Part shown: positions 8,838 through 16,796 of the stretch, in pieces
How the letters are laid out: every line of letters begins with the position of its first letter
Position numbering within the stretch: position 1 is the first letter of the stretch
Notes under the pieces: generated by a model
Seen by the model: only the letters and a program-made list of their open reading frames with translations
Database searches by the model: none
Told to the model about the DNA's origin: nothing
Position numbers and translations under genes: made by a program
From: JAAELZ01 sp047639475
GTDB lineage: Bacteria; Pseudomonadota; Gammaproteobacteria; Arenicellales; Poriferihabitantaceae
NCBI GenBank assembly: GCA_047639475.1
Contig: JBLIOD010000034.1
Span: 1 to 29,091 of the forward strand
Direction: 5' to 3'
Length of the DNA: 29,091 nucleotides

Positions 8838-9596
8838 TTACAAACGCAGCAATTGGCCGTAGCCCAGCACTTTTTCGTTACAGCCAGCTTCGCGTAATGA
8901 CTGCCAAAACAAAGCTTGCACCGCCGTGACTACGGGCTTGCCCAAAGCCTGCTCAATACGCTCTACGACATCAACCGCCCTTATCGCAGTGCAGGATATA
9001 AACAAAGCATCGGCATCATCTCTGTCAGCTTCTACTGCCGCATGGTATATGCTATCGGCAGTGATCTTGGCCATTTGTTCATTGTCTACAATCTTAAAAC
9101 TGGTAAAGCCGCTAATGGTTTTACCATTGGCTCCCAGGAAGTCAGACAACCCGGCATTGATGTCATCCATATAGGGTGTTAACACTGCTATCTTCTGTGC
9201 GCAAAATTGATTAAGCGCGTCTAGAGAGGAAGTCAGCGGCGTGGTAACGGGAACATCGGGCCTAGACTCATGAACCAATGAACGAACTTTGTCATACCCC
9301 AATACCGCTGTGCCCGATGTACAGCCGTAAGCAACGACATCTAGTCGCCCTTCCGGCACGAGTAATGCTGCGGCTTTGGTGATTTCAGGCGCCATCGCTT
9401 GCAAGGTTTCAACCGTACAATCTTGGGTGTTTTGTATACGACTGGTATATATGGCAACGTTGTCGCTGGGCCGCATATTGATGAAATCACGTTCAATAAC
9501 GTAATCGTTTGATAATGCGACAATACCGATGCGGTATTGCCCTGGCCCTTCATCGTACAGAGAGGCATGTTTAACGGGTGTAAAATTTCGATACAT
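8838..9596 (-). CDS. eutA: EutA-like Asp/Glu racemase-superfamily protein
   Basis: This 252-residue protein belongs to the maleate isomerase/arylmalonate decarboxylase/Asp-Glu racemase superfamily. Both active-site cysteines of the isomerase type are present: Cys92 in AYGCTSGT and Cys202 in ISCTAIRAVD. EutA proteins accompany ectoine and hydroxyectoine utilisation genes and are thought to act, with EutB and EutC, on hydroxylated intermediates. Here eutA heads a short minus-strand unit with doeA1 and ltaE, while eutB and eutC are absent from the window. A maleate isomerase of another pathway is the main alternative, but the direct linkage to doeA favours EutA. Confidence 0.75.
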   Translation of the reverse strand: MYRNFTPVKHASLYDEGPGQYRIGIVALSNDYVIERDFINMRPSDNVAIYTSRIQNTQDCTVETLQAMAPEITKAAALLVPEGRLDVVAYGCTSGTAVLGYDKVRSLVHESRPDVPVTTPLTSSLDALNQFCAQKIAVLTPYMDDINAGLSDFLGANGKTISGFTSFKIVDNEQMAKITADSIYHAAVEADRDDADALFISCTAIRAVDVVERIEQALGKPVVTAVQALFWQSLREAGCNEKVLGYGQLLRL

Positions 9597-9986
9597 AACG
9601 ACTAAGAACCTATTTTAAGCTTTTAAACACTTCAACACCCTAAACCAAAAGCCCAGGAAATAATGCCTCCTTGCGTGGATAAATGTACCTCGCATATCGG
9701 ATTGATAATCTACATCAAATAACACGGCAACTTAAAACACCTACTTAAAAAAGTTGCTTCCTAAGAATTTTGCAGTATCTTGCTGCCTAGCTGAATTTGG
9801 CCTACAGCAGCGGTCACTCAAAAGCTCTGCCTTCTTAAAAAAGCCAATCTACGATTAACAAAGTGGCAAACTTAAGACAGACTGTAGCAACTATTTGATC
9901 GCACAGGTGAGAATGTGAGGTTAAACCCACACGAAAGAACACCTGTCCCACTGCTCATCATTGCGCAAGTAACACGACTATAGTGA
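9597..9986. other. 390-base gap without a recognisable gene
   Basis: No convincing coding sequence is seen here. The right part should be the former 3' end of the S74-domain gene, but none of the three minus-strand frames continues the domain. The left end must carry the start region of the eutA unit if that unit has its own promoter. An imperfect dyad with arms acaggtg (9903-9909) and cacctgt (9940-9946) lies about 40 bases beyond the pseudogene stop. It lacks a T-run and is not a clear terminator. Confidence 0.5.
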
Positions 9987-10385
9987 TTATTCTTGAGCCA
10001 TTACCCCGATATATTGCGTACTTTCGTCATCACTTAAATAACAAAATTGATACAGTTGATGCCCGTTGTGCGACACACCAACTTCACTGATATCTGTTTT
10101 AAGCCTTATATCACTAAAGGGGACTCCGGTAGTTGTGGTTGTCACGGCCGCAGTGGTTGCTGCAATAGTAGTCGTCATGGAGGTATCGATCACACCTGTA
10201 TTCGTGGTTTGAGCGTGAACTGGCAAAATGACCGCATCTATGACCGGCTTGCTCTATTTACCGCTAGACGCGATTCCACGCACCGCCACAACGGTAGAAA
10301 TCGTTCTACGGCGTTGCTTCAATGATGTTTTAGTTTCCGATTTAATAGATCCAGCTGCTACTCGATTCGATTTTTTATCTCGCAT
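9987..10385 (-). pseudogene. Exported S74 (intramolecular chaperone)-domain protein, interrupted by amber codon and 3'-truncated
   Basis: Read from the ATG at 10385, preceded by an AGGGA-like ribosome site, the frame gives 43 residues, then TAG at 10254-10256, then continues open in the same frame to 9987. Before the stop lies a basic segment KQRRRTIS. After it comes KPVIDAVILPVHAQT, which resembles the end of an export signal, then a Thr-rich linker and the start of an S74/tail-fibre chaperone domain (SDIRLKTDISEVG ... YIGVMAQE). S74 domains normally continue well beyond MAQE, so the 3' end is missing too. The TAG sits where related leaders, as I recall them, have Trp, so TGG to TAG is likely. 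The remnant separates doeB from eutA. Confidence 0.7.
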
Positions 10386-10531
10386 AATGTGTTCCCTAAT
10401 TAATAATAGAAACCAAATATATAATCCACGCCCGTTCTAAGTCAAATTAGGTACACGCCTCTAGCTGCCCAAAGACATAACACGCTGACCTCGATCCTAT
10501 AAATAGAATAATTAAAACAGCAACAAATAAG

Positions 10532-11524
10532 TTACACGGCTACTGCAATAACCGCCAAGAAATCACCCATCGCAATCTTACCCGGGAAATGCCGACCGGT
10601 AACAATGCCATCAATTTGCGAATAGTAGTCAGTCGGCATGGTGCCAGTGCGTTTGATGTCGTGGACTCGCCCTACCAAATCCCCTGCTTTCACGGAGTCG
10701 CCCATTTCGACTACCAGCTCCAGCACCCCTTCCGACTCACTAAAAATAAAGCAGCGACCATCTGGCATATCTAGCACCAGAGTGTCATCCACTTCTTGCT
10801 CTCCTTGGGTGATACCTGCGTGAATCAATACATTACGGATTCCTTTTTTCGCTATCGCTATGGTGGCCGCCGATGCCGTGCCGCCGCCTGACAATTCAGT
10901 ACTGATAAACGTTTTGCCCATATTCTCTGCTGCGGTGTCATACATGTTAGGGGCATCAATTTCCAGCAACATCATTGAATGCGGCGCATTGAAAGCATCG
11001 CGAGCGGCGACACATCTGGTTTGTTGTTCTTTGTCTTCCAGTTCGTGCGCGCAACAAAACGGCAAGAAATCCAGTGTTTTCCCGCCTGAATGAAAGTCCA
11101 ATACAAAATCCGCCATTGGCAATAGCGTGCATTGAAAGTAATCAGCTATTTTCTCGGTTAAGGTGCCACCGGGGTTGCCCGGAAAACTGCGGTTCATATT
11201 TCCGCCATCAATGGGCGAGGTACGCTTGCCCGCCTCAAATGCGGGGTAGTTCATCCCCGGTACGATAATAATACGGCCGGTGATGTCGTCAGCATTGACG
11301 GTCGCCGCCAAATCGAACAAGGCAATCGGGCCTTCATACTCATCACCGTGATTAGCACCAGTAAATAAAAAGGTAGGTCCTTCGCCGTTTTTGGCAACGG
11401 TAATCGGGATCATGATCGAACCCCAAGCAGAGTCATCATGCGAATGTGGGAGCTTTAGAAAGCCGTGTTGCACGCCGTCTTGTTCAAAGTCGACAGTGGC
11501 AGAGATTGGGTTAATGTTTGACAT
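10532..11524 (-). CDS. doeB: N-alpha-acetyl-L-2,4-diaminobutyrate deacetylase DoeB/EutE
   Basis: This 330-residue protein is a zinc amidohydrolase of the succinylglutamate desuccinylase/aspartoacylase family. The zinc ligands His59 and Glu62 are seen in GANHGDEYEGP and His145 in DFHSGG; a TELSGGG segment near 219 probably holds the catalytic glutamate. DoeB/EutE removes the acetyl group from N-alpha-acetyl-diaminobutyrate, the DoeA product, giving 2,4-diaminobutyrate and acetate. It starts 36 bases after a PhyH dioxygenase gene and is the last intact gene of the doeD-led unit. In many genomes doeA directly precedes doeB; here a PhyH gene lies between doeA2 and doeB. Confidence 0.88.
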   Translation of the reverse strand: MSNINPISATVDFEQDGVQHGFLKLPHSHDDSAWGSIMIPITVAKNGEGPTFLFTGANHGDEYEGPIALFDLAATVNADDITGRIIIVPGMNYPAFEAGKRTSPIDGGNMNRSFPGNPGGTLTEKIADYFQCTLLPMADFVLDFHSGGKTLDFLPFCCAHELEDKEQQTRCVAARDAFNAPHSMMLLEIDAPNMYDTAAENMGKTFISTELSGGGTASAATIAIAKKGIRNVLIHAGITQGEQEVDDTLVLDMPDGRCFIFSESEGVLELVVEMGDSVKAGDLVGRVHDIKRTGTMPTDYYSQIDGIVTGRHFPGKIAMGDFLAVIAVAV

Positions 11525-11560
11525 GAGTTTGTTGAATAGCGTTGTTGTTGTATACGGGCC

Positions 11561-12412
11561 TTAGTGTCCGCGCACCAAGGGGAATTTATCGCAGGTGATC
11601 GGCTGGCCGACTACCTGACTAGGGTCTTTATAGGTTTCTAATGAGGGTTCACCATTGAACACCACATCGTCGCCTAGCCAGTTTATCGAAAATGCAGCGC
11701 GGCGGCGATCTAATTGATTACCTGGCGCACTATGAAAGGTATAAGACTTCCACACCAGCATATCTCCGGCGTTCATCGCGCTGCACAATATATTTGAGGG
11801 TACCTCAGTGTCGTTGCTGGGAGGCAGTGGCAATTGCTTGCGCGCGTGCCGATAGTCTTTCGCTGGATCAGCGAAATCAACCCCGCGATACAACATACCA
11901 TCTTGATGCGAGCCTTGTATAAAGCGTAAGGCTGATTCTAATGGTATATCGTCTAGCGCCACCCAACTGTTGACCACCTTGTAACCATCAATCGGATAGT
12001 ATGAATGATCCTGATGCCATGGCGTCGCGGCGCTGGCGCTGCGGGCTTCTTTGATTAGCAAAAAATCATAGAACAGAATGAGAGAGTTGGTTTCTAACAG
12101 CGTATGGGCAATATCCGCTAACGGCGAATCAAAAATGTAATCTCGAAAGTCAGCCACGTCTCGCCATGCACCTGAGCTAAATGAAAACGCGCCCTCTCCT
12201 TTGTTCTTCGGCTCAACAATATCAACATTGGTGCTGGCGCCGTTTAAAGCTTGCTTAATGCCTACTTCAATACGTGATCGCCAATACTGATTAATGGCAT
12301 CACGCACGCATACCACGCCATCTTGATTTAAGGCTGTCACCGCCTCTACGGGTAAAACGTCATCCTGATTAAGCCGGAAGCATTGTATCTCGTGAAATTC
12401 TTTTTCAGCCAT
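11561..12412 (-). CDS. PhyH-family Fe(II)/2-oxoglutarate dioxygenase (1)
   Basis: This 283-residue phytanoyl-CoA dioxygenase-family protein has an intact iron triad: His133 and Asp135 in PWHQDHSYY and His227 in YTFHSAPGN, with Arg237/238 placed to bind 2-oxoglutarate. The family hydroxylates small molecules such as phytanoyl-CoA, ectoine (EctD), phosphonates and natural-product intermediates. It lacks the EctD signature, so it is not called ectoine hydroxylase. It sits between doeA2 (25-base gap) and doeB (36-base gap), so it was probably recruited to ectoine-related catabolism. The substrate is unknown; an ectoine derivative or the DoeA product is possible. Confidence 0.82.
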   Translation of the reverse strand: MAEKEFHEIQCFRLNQDDVLPVEAVTALNQDGVVCVRDAINQYWRSRIEVGIKQALNGASTNVDIVEPKNKGEGAFSFSSGAWRDVADFRDYIFDSPLADIAHTLLETNSLILFYDFLLIKEARSASAATPWHQDHSYYPIDGYKVVNSWVALDDIPLESALRFIQGSHQDGMLYRGVDFADPAKDYRHARKQLPLPPSNDTEVPSNILCSAMNAGDMLVWKSYTFHSAPGNQLDRRRAAFSINWLGDDVVFNGEPSLETYKDPSQVVGQPITCDKFPLVRGH

Positions 12413-12437
12413 GATGGGTTAGTAGATAAATTTGGGC

Positions 12438-13610
12438 TTAATTAACGACGTGAACACCCCGTGGGAATTGCGTTAAACACGCTGCCCCGTTTTCGGTGAC
12501 TGCAACCGTTTCACTGATCTCCATACCCCAATCGTCTAACCACATGCCCAACATCACGTGCACTACCATATTTTGTTGCATCACTGTTTTATCGCCGCCT
12601 CGCAAGCTGAGGGTGTGTTCGCCCCAATCAGGTGAATAGGCAACGCCAATGCTGTAACCAATGCGGCTTTCTTTCACTAAGCCGTGCTTATCTAATACAT
12701 TTTGCCAAGCGCGGTGCACCTCTTCTGCCAGTACACCGGGTTTGATAGTTTCGAGCACAGCATCTAAGCCTTCCTGCACTGCGTCAGCAGTGTCAAACAC
12801 TTTTTGTGAGCCTCGACCTAACTGAACTGTCCGCGCCAAACCTGCGTTGTAACGCTTCCGCGTACCGCCTAATTCTAGCGCCACCGTTTGTCCATCGACA
12901 AATTTCTCATCTGTCCACATTGGGTGCGCAGTGGTGGCTGCCTCACCTGCCAAAATTAAGGGGGATAACGCTGTTAAATCTCCGCCAAAGTCTTCATTTC
13001 CGCCAACTTGCGCTGCGACAATTTTCGACATCAAATCACACTGACGAACGCCGGGTGCGATATTGTCGTAAGCCACCGTCATGGCTCCTTCTACCAGCCT
13101 TGCCGCTTGGCGCATTACGTCGATTTCAGCATCGCTCTTAACCACACGACACCAGTTCACTAACAGATCAGCATCAACCCATTGGGCGTTAGCCACACCT
13201 CGTTGTAAGCAGTCTAGTGCTTTGGGAGAGAAGAAGTAAGTATCGCTCTCATAACCAATTCGTTTACCTTGCAATGATAACTGGCAGAGGTTCTCTGCCA
13301 CTACATCCATAGGGTGGACATTGGTTTGTTGCACGTAAGCCTCTTCATAAGGCCTAACGGATTCTTCACCGAGGTAAGTCGTTAACGCCACAGCGCCTGC
13401 GTCCATCTTACGCCCCATCCAAATAGGCGCGGCATCATGCAGCACAACCATCACCTGCGGCACATAAAATGACCACGCGTCGAAACCCGTCAGCCAGTTC
13501 ATATTAGAAGGGTCACCGATTACTAAAGCATCGAGATTGCGCTGAGCCATACTGGCGCGCACTAAGGCTAATCGGCGTTGGTATTCGGCTTGGGTAAAAG
13601 GAGCTGACAT
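12438..13610 (-). CDS. Ectoine hydrolase-like M24 protein (DoeA copy 2)
   Basis: This 390-residue protein aligns end to end with copy 1 by eye: DPSNMNWLTGFDAWSFY (33-49), RVVKSDAEI, HPMWTD with His229, LELGGTRKRYNAGL with Glu246, and GYSIGVAYSPDWGEHT. The main difference is in the substrate pocket motif, where copy 1 has YHAPL (His258) and this copy has YNAGL (Asn255), so the histidine and proline are both replaced. The remaining signature residues are kept, which argues for a working enzyme with shifted specificity, though either copy could be the true ectoine hydrolase. It is flanked by PhyH genes on both sides (50- and 25-base gaps). Confidence 0.82.
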   Translation of the reverse strand: MSAPFTQAEYQRRLALVRASMAQRNLDALVIGDPSNMNWLTGFDAWSFYVPQVMVVLHDAAPIWMGRKMDAGAVALTTYLGEESVRPYEEAYVQQTNVHPMDVVAENLCQLSLQGKRIGYESDTYFFSPKALDCLQRGVANAQWVDADLLVNWCRVVKSDAEIDVMRQAARLVEGAMTVAYDNIAPGVRQCDLMSKIVAAQVGGNEDFGGDLTALSPLILAGEAATTAHPMWTDEKFVDGQTVALELGGTRKRYNAGLARTVQLGRGSQKVFDTADAVQEGLDAVLETIKPGVLAEEVHRAWQNVLDKHGLVKESRIGYSIGVAYSPDWGEHTLSLRGGDKTVMQQNMVVHVMLGMWLDDWGMEISETVAVTENGAACLTQFPRGVHVVN

Positions 13611-13660
13611 TGTATTTTTACAGGGCGTTAATGAATGGGAAATAGGCGTTAGCGATCAAG

Positions 13661-14548
13661 CTAGGCTTCTTTATCGTGCTGGTGGGTGAAGATTGAAGTA
13701 TAGCCGCCGGACCAATCTGGCGGCAATGGCATTTCTAACGCTTCGTGGTGCGCTATCCGGGGCTGCTCTCCCCGCACCAAAGCGCCGTAATGTGAACTAG
13801 GGTAAGGCGCCGTGGTATAAGGAATGGCATCCGCCGCGCTGTAGGTAATCACAATCATCGGGCGCCCTCGATCACTCTCGTTGCGCGCTGAACCGTGAAT
13901 GGTATTGCTATGATGCACCGATAGAGTGCCTGCAGGGCCGGTTAATTCAACCGCGCCGTCGATGCCTGCAATAGATAAATTGTCTTCAGATATGCTGCCT
14001 GACCACTCATCCTCGCTGTCGTAATGTTCAAATATCGGCCCTTTGTGGCTTTCAGGAATCACCTGCAGTGGTCCCTGTGCCGAAGTGACATCCTCCAAAG
14101 CCAACAAAAACTGACAAGTGCCAAGATTGGTATGCGGGTAAAACGCGATATCTTGATGCCACTTTACCGCCGCGCCGCCGCCAGCCCATTTAAAGTTGAC
14201 GAATACATCTCTAAACCGAACATTGGGGCCCAATATATCGGTGGCAATATCTGTAATCAGTGAATTAGCACATAGCTCCCACAATGATGCGTCGACATCA
14301 TCAGCAAAGGCCACGCGCCTTAGTTTTGGACTAGCAAGAGAGTGACCCACTTCCAAGTCAAACTGCGTATTTGACTCGGTTAGTTCACGACTCAGCTCTG
14401 TCAGCTTGTTAACGCTAGATCTAAAAGCACTCAATTGCGCTTCGTTAAACAGGTTGGACATCACTAAATAGCCTTGCTCAAAATAGGCTTCCCTTTGCGT
14501 TTGAGTTAAACGCTTAGGCGAATGAGACAATACAGTTTCTGAATTCAT
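13661..14548 (-). CDS. PhyH-family Fe(II)/2-oxoglutarate dioxygenase (2)
   Basis: This 295-residue PhyH protein carries His131 and Asp133 in KWHQDIAFYP, His218 in NTIHGSARN and the 2-oxoglutarate arginine at about 229. The core FLLALEDVTSAQGPLQVIPESHKG is family-typical. It differs clearly from the neighbouring PhyH protein at 11561-12412, so the two are not a recent tandem duplication. It lies 86 bases after doeD and 50 bases before doeA2 and probably belongs to the same transcript. Oxidation of an ectoine-related or N-alkylated substrate before ring opening is conceivable. No substrate can be read from the sequence. Confidence 0.83.
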   Translation of the reverse strand: MNSETVLSHSPKRLTQTQREAYFEQGYLVMSNLFNEAQLSAFRSSVNKLTELSRELTESNTQFDLEVGHSLASPKLRRVAFADDVDASLWELCANSLITDIATDILGPNVRFRDVFVNFKWAGGGAAVKWHQDIAFYPHTNLGTCQFLLALEDVTSAQGPLQVIPESHKGPIFEHYDSEDEWSGSISEDNLSIAGIDGAVELTGPAGTLSVHHSNTIHGSARNESDRGRPMIVITYSAADAIPYTTAPYPSSHYGALVRGEQPRIAHHEALEMPLPPDWSGGYTSIFTHQHDKEA

Positions 14549-14634
14549 AATCGCAACTAAGTTAAAGAGCGCTAATACTTGAGAGCTTGGTCTGAGACAT
14601 GACCCTCGGTTAAGTCTTCGTAACTTAATGCAAA

Positions 14635-16068
14635 TTAAAGCATCTTGTCACGTGTTAATTCTTCGCAAACTTGCATCACGGACTTTCGAGCAATCGCAGC
14701 AATCTCATCAATGTCTGCTTGGGTAGCAATCAACGGCGGCGCGAAACCGAGAATGTCGCCATGTGGCATGGCTCTGGCGATTAAACCGTTCTTTAGGCAT
14801 TCGGCTGATATCTTTGCGCCCACTTTAAGAGACGCGTCAAAACGTGTTTTGTTTGTAGAGTCCGCCACAAACTCAATGGCCGCCAACATACCCACACCCC
14901 GTACTTCGCCGATAATCGGTAAATCACGCATCGCCGACGCCAGTGTGTCACGTAAAGCTGTTCCTAAATTCGCCACATGCTCAACAATGCCTTCCCGCTC
15001 TATTATGTCTAAATTAGCATTGGCGGCAGCAACCGCAATAGGATGGCCAGAATAGGTATACCCATGTGAGAATGGGCCTACGTCATCGGAGTGAGATGAC
15101 AATGCAGCGGCAACTTTGTCGCCAATAATAACCGCTGACAAAGGCGCGTACGCCGAGGTCAGCCCCTTCGCCACGGTAATCAAATCAGGTTTCATTCCAT
15201 ATATGCTGGAACCAAAGTCAGCACCAATACGGCCAAACGCAGTCACTACTTCATCGGCGATAAGTAGCACATCATATTTTTTAAGTACTCGCTGTATTTC
15301 TGTCCAATAACCTTCTGGTGGTGGCGTAATACCGCCCGTGCCTAATACGGGTTCACCGATTAACGCCGCAATGGTATCTGAGCCTTCACGTAGAATCATT
15401 TCTTCTAATTCATTAGCGCGACGCTTGGAAAAGCCTAACTCTGATTCGCCTTGTTCAGCGCCCCAATAGTAGTGCGGAGACCCTGTGTGCAGAATATTGC
15501 TAATAGGCAAATCCATGTGATCGTGATAGAAACTCATCCCTGTCATTGAACCCGACACCACTGAGCACCCATGATAGCCACGCTCACGAGCGATAATTTT
15601 CTTCTTCTTGGGTTTACCAATTAAATTGTGATAATGCCATACCAGTTTGGCCTGCGTTTCGTTCGCATCTGAGCCAGATAGGCCGTAAAACACCTTGCCT
15701 TTATTAAAAGGCGACTTTTTGATCAAACGATGCGATAGGCGCGCCAGCGCCTTGGTAGTATGCCCTGCATAGGAATGATAATAAGCTAGCTGATGTGCCT
15801 GTTTTGAAATCGCTTCTGCCACTTCAGTTCTTCCGTAACCAATATTGACGCAATACAACCCAGCAAAGCCATCGATAGAGGTGACCCCGTTTGCATCGGT
15901 AATGCGTATGCCCTGCCCTGATTCGACAAAGCGTGGCTCTCCCATTTCGTTTTCCTCAAAGGCCCGTACTGGAGTGAAAGGGTGGAGCGTGGTCTCGCGG
16001 TCCATGCGACCCAGTTCATCGAGACTAAGTTTGGTTGGTATTGCGTGTACGTTGTTAGATGCAGACAT
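14635..16068 (-). CDS. doeD: Class III aminotransferase DoeD, diaminobutyrate transaminase
   Basis: This 477-residue class III PLP aminotransferase shows Lys301 in TVAKGLTSAY as the Schiff-base lysine, Asp272 in ADEVVTAFGR as the pyridine-nitrogen partner, and SGSDANETQAKL (131-142) in the phosphate-binding region. DoeD transfers the amino group of 2,4-diaminobutyrate, giving aspartate semialdehyde for oxidation to aspartate by DoeC. The gene is first in the ectoine unit and divergent from an Lrp-type regulator, as in known doe clusters. Other omega-amino-acid transaminases of this class look similar, so the assignment rests partly on context. Confidence 0.82.
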   Translation of the reverse strand: MSASNNVHAIPTKLSLDELGRMDRETTLHPFTPVRAFEENEMGEPRFVESGQGIRITDANGVTSIDGFAGLYCVNIGYGRTEVAEAISKQAHQLAYYHSYAGHTTKALARLSHRLIKKSPFNKGKVFYGLSGSDANETQAKLVWHYHNLIGKPKKKKIIARERGYHGCSVVSGSMTGMSFYHDHMDLPISNILHTGSPHYYWGAEQGESELGFSKRRANELEEMILREGSDTIAALIGEPVLGTGGITPPPEGYWTEIQRVLKKYDVLLIADEVVTAFGRIGADFGSSIYGMKPDLITVAKGLTSAYAPLSAVIIGDKVAAALSSHSDDVGPFSHGYTYSGHPIAVAAANANLDIIEREGIVEHVANLGTALRDTLASAMRDLPIIGEVRGVGMLAAIEFVADSTNKTRFDASLKVGAKISAECLKNGLIARAMPHGDILGFAPPLIATQADIDEIAAIARKSVMQVCEELTRDKML

Positions 16069-16165
16069 TTTTCAATTCGTGTGACTTTGATGGCTTTAAG
16101 ACCTATCAAAGATAATTAAGGCCTTGTGAAACCTATAACAGACCGCTATTCGGCCGATCTTTGAA

Positions 16166-16194
16166 TTGGATTTTATCTGTGCGTATTGCATAAT
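16166..16194 (+). promoter_or_regulatory. Candidate sigma-70 promoter for the Lrp-type regulator
   Basis: TTGGAT at 16166-16171 and CATAAT at 16189-16194 are separated by 17 bases, which predicts a start of transcription near 16201, about 40 bases before the regulator ATG. The segment lies in the 172-base divergent region shared with doeD, where autoregulation by the Lrp-type protein would be expected. Confidence 0.45.
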
Positions 16195-16240
16195 ATCAGC
16201 GTATAAGGTCAGACTTTCAACTTATAACTGCGCAATAGAT

Positions 16241-16720
16241 ATGGAAAACGAAGAATATCAACTCGATAGGGCTGATTTAAAACTGCTGCAACTATTGCAA
16301 CATAATGCATTAGCCAGTACTGACTCCTTGGGTGAAGCTGCGCAGCTTTCGCCGACGGCGGCAAAGCGCAGAGTGAACAAGCTAAGAAGTAACGGAACTA
16401 TTGTAAAAAATGCAGCCGTTGTGGATCCAAAGCGACTGGGGTTTAATGTATTTACCTTGGCGTTTGTTAACCTAGAACGAGACAGACGGGAGATAGTACA
16501 AAACTTTAAACAGTCTATCGCTGATAACCCGCGTATCACGCAAGGCTTTTACACTACGGGAGATTCCGACTTCGTATTGCTAATCGCATCAAAGTCGCTA
16601 GAAGACTATGAAAGCTTTACTCAAGAGTTCTTTTGGGAAAATGCCGACATCAAAAGCTTTAAAACCATGGTGGTAATGGACAACATCAAACTGGGGTTTG
16701 AATTGCCCATAGATTGCTAG
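16241..16720 (+). CDS. doeX: Lrp/AsnC-family regulator, DoeX-like
   Basis: I start at the ATG at 16241 (159 residues), because the upstream extension does not resemble the family and would overlap the candidate promoter. Residues 9-58 form the AsnC winged helix-turn-helix (LDRADLKLLQLLQHNALAS ... TAAKRRVNKLRSNGTI) and residues 65-150 the RAM/AsnC ligand-binding domain (TQGFYTTGDSDFVLLI). Such proteins sense amino acids or related metabolites. DoeX, of this family, is coupled to ectoine catabolism in Halomonas, and this gene is divergent from doeD. An ectoine-derived inducer such as N-alpha-acetyl-diaminobutyrate is plausible but inferred. Confidence 0.82.
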   Translation: MENEEYQLDRADLKLLQLLQHNALASTDSLGEAAQLSPTAAKRRVNKLRSNGTIVKNAAVVDPKRLGFNVFTLAFVNLERDRREIVQNFKQSIADNPRITQGFYTTGDSDFVLLIASKSLEDYESFTQEFFWENADIKSFKTMVVMDNIKLGFELPIDC

Positions 16721-16796
16721 CTAGGTGTAGACTGGTCAATCCACGCGATTACGAGGGCATAACGAACAAATCACTGTTAGCCATGATTGAGCTTAG

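Noticed and set aside
9987..10385. S74 domain as evidence for a prophage
   Set aside because: No other phage gene is near; S74-like chaperone domains also occur in exported bacterial proteins, and the leader here looks like an export signal.
11561..14548. Calling the PhyH proteins ectoine hydroxylase (EctD)
   Set aside because: They have the general PhyH iron site but not the EctD signature around the first His-x-Asp, and no ectABC genes are near.
14645..15055. 136-residue plus-strand frame opposite doeD
   Set aside because: Antisense to conserved aminotransferase sequence, no domain and no ribosome site.
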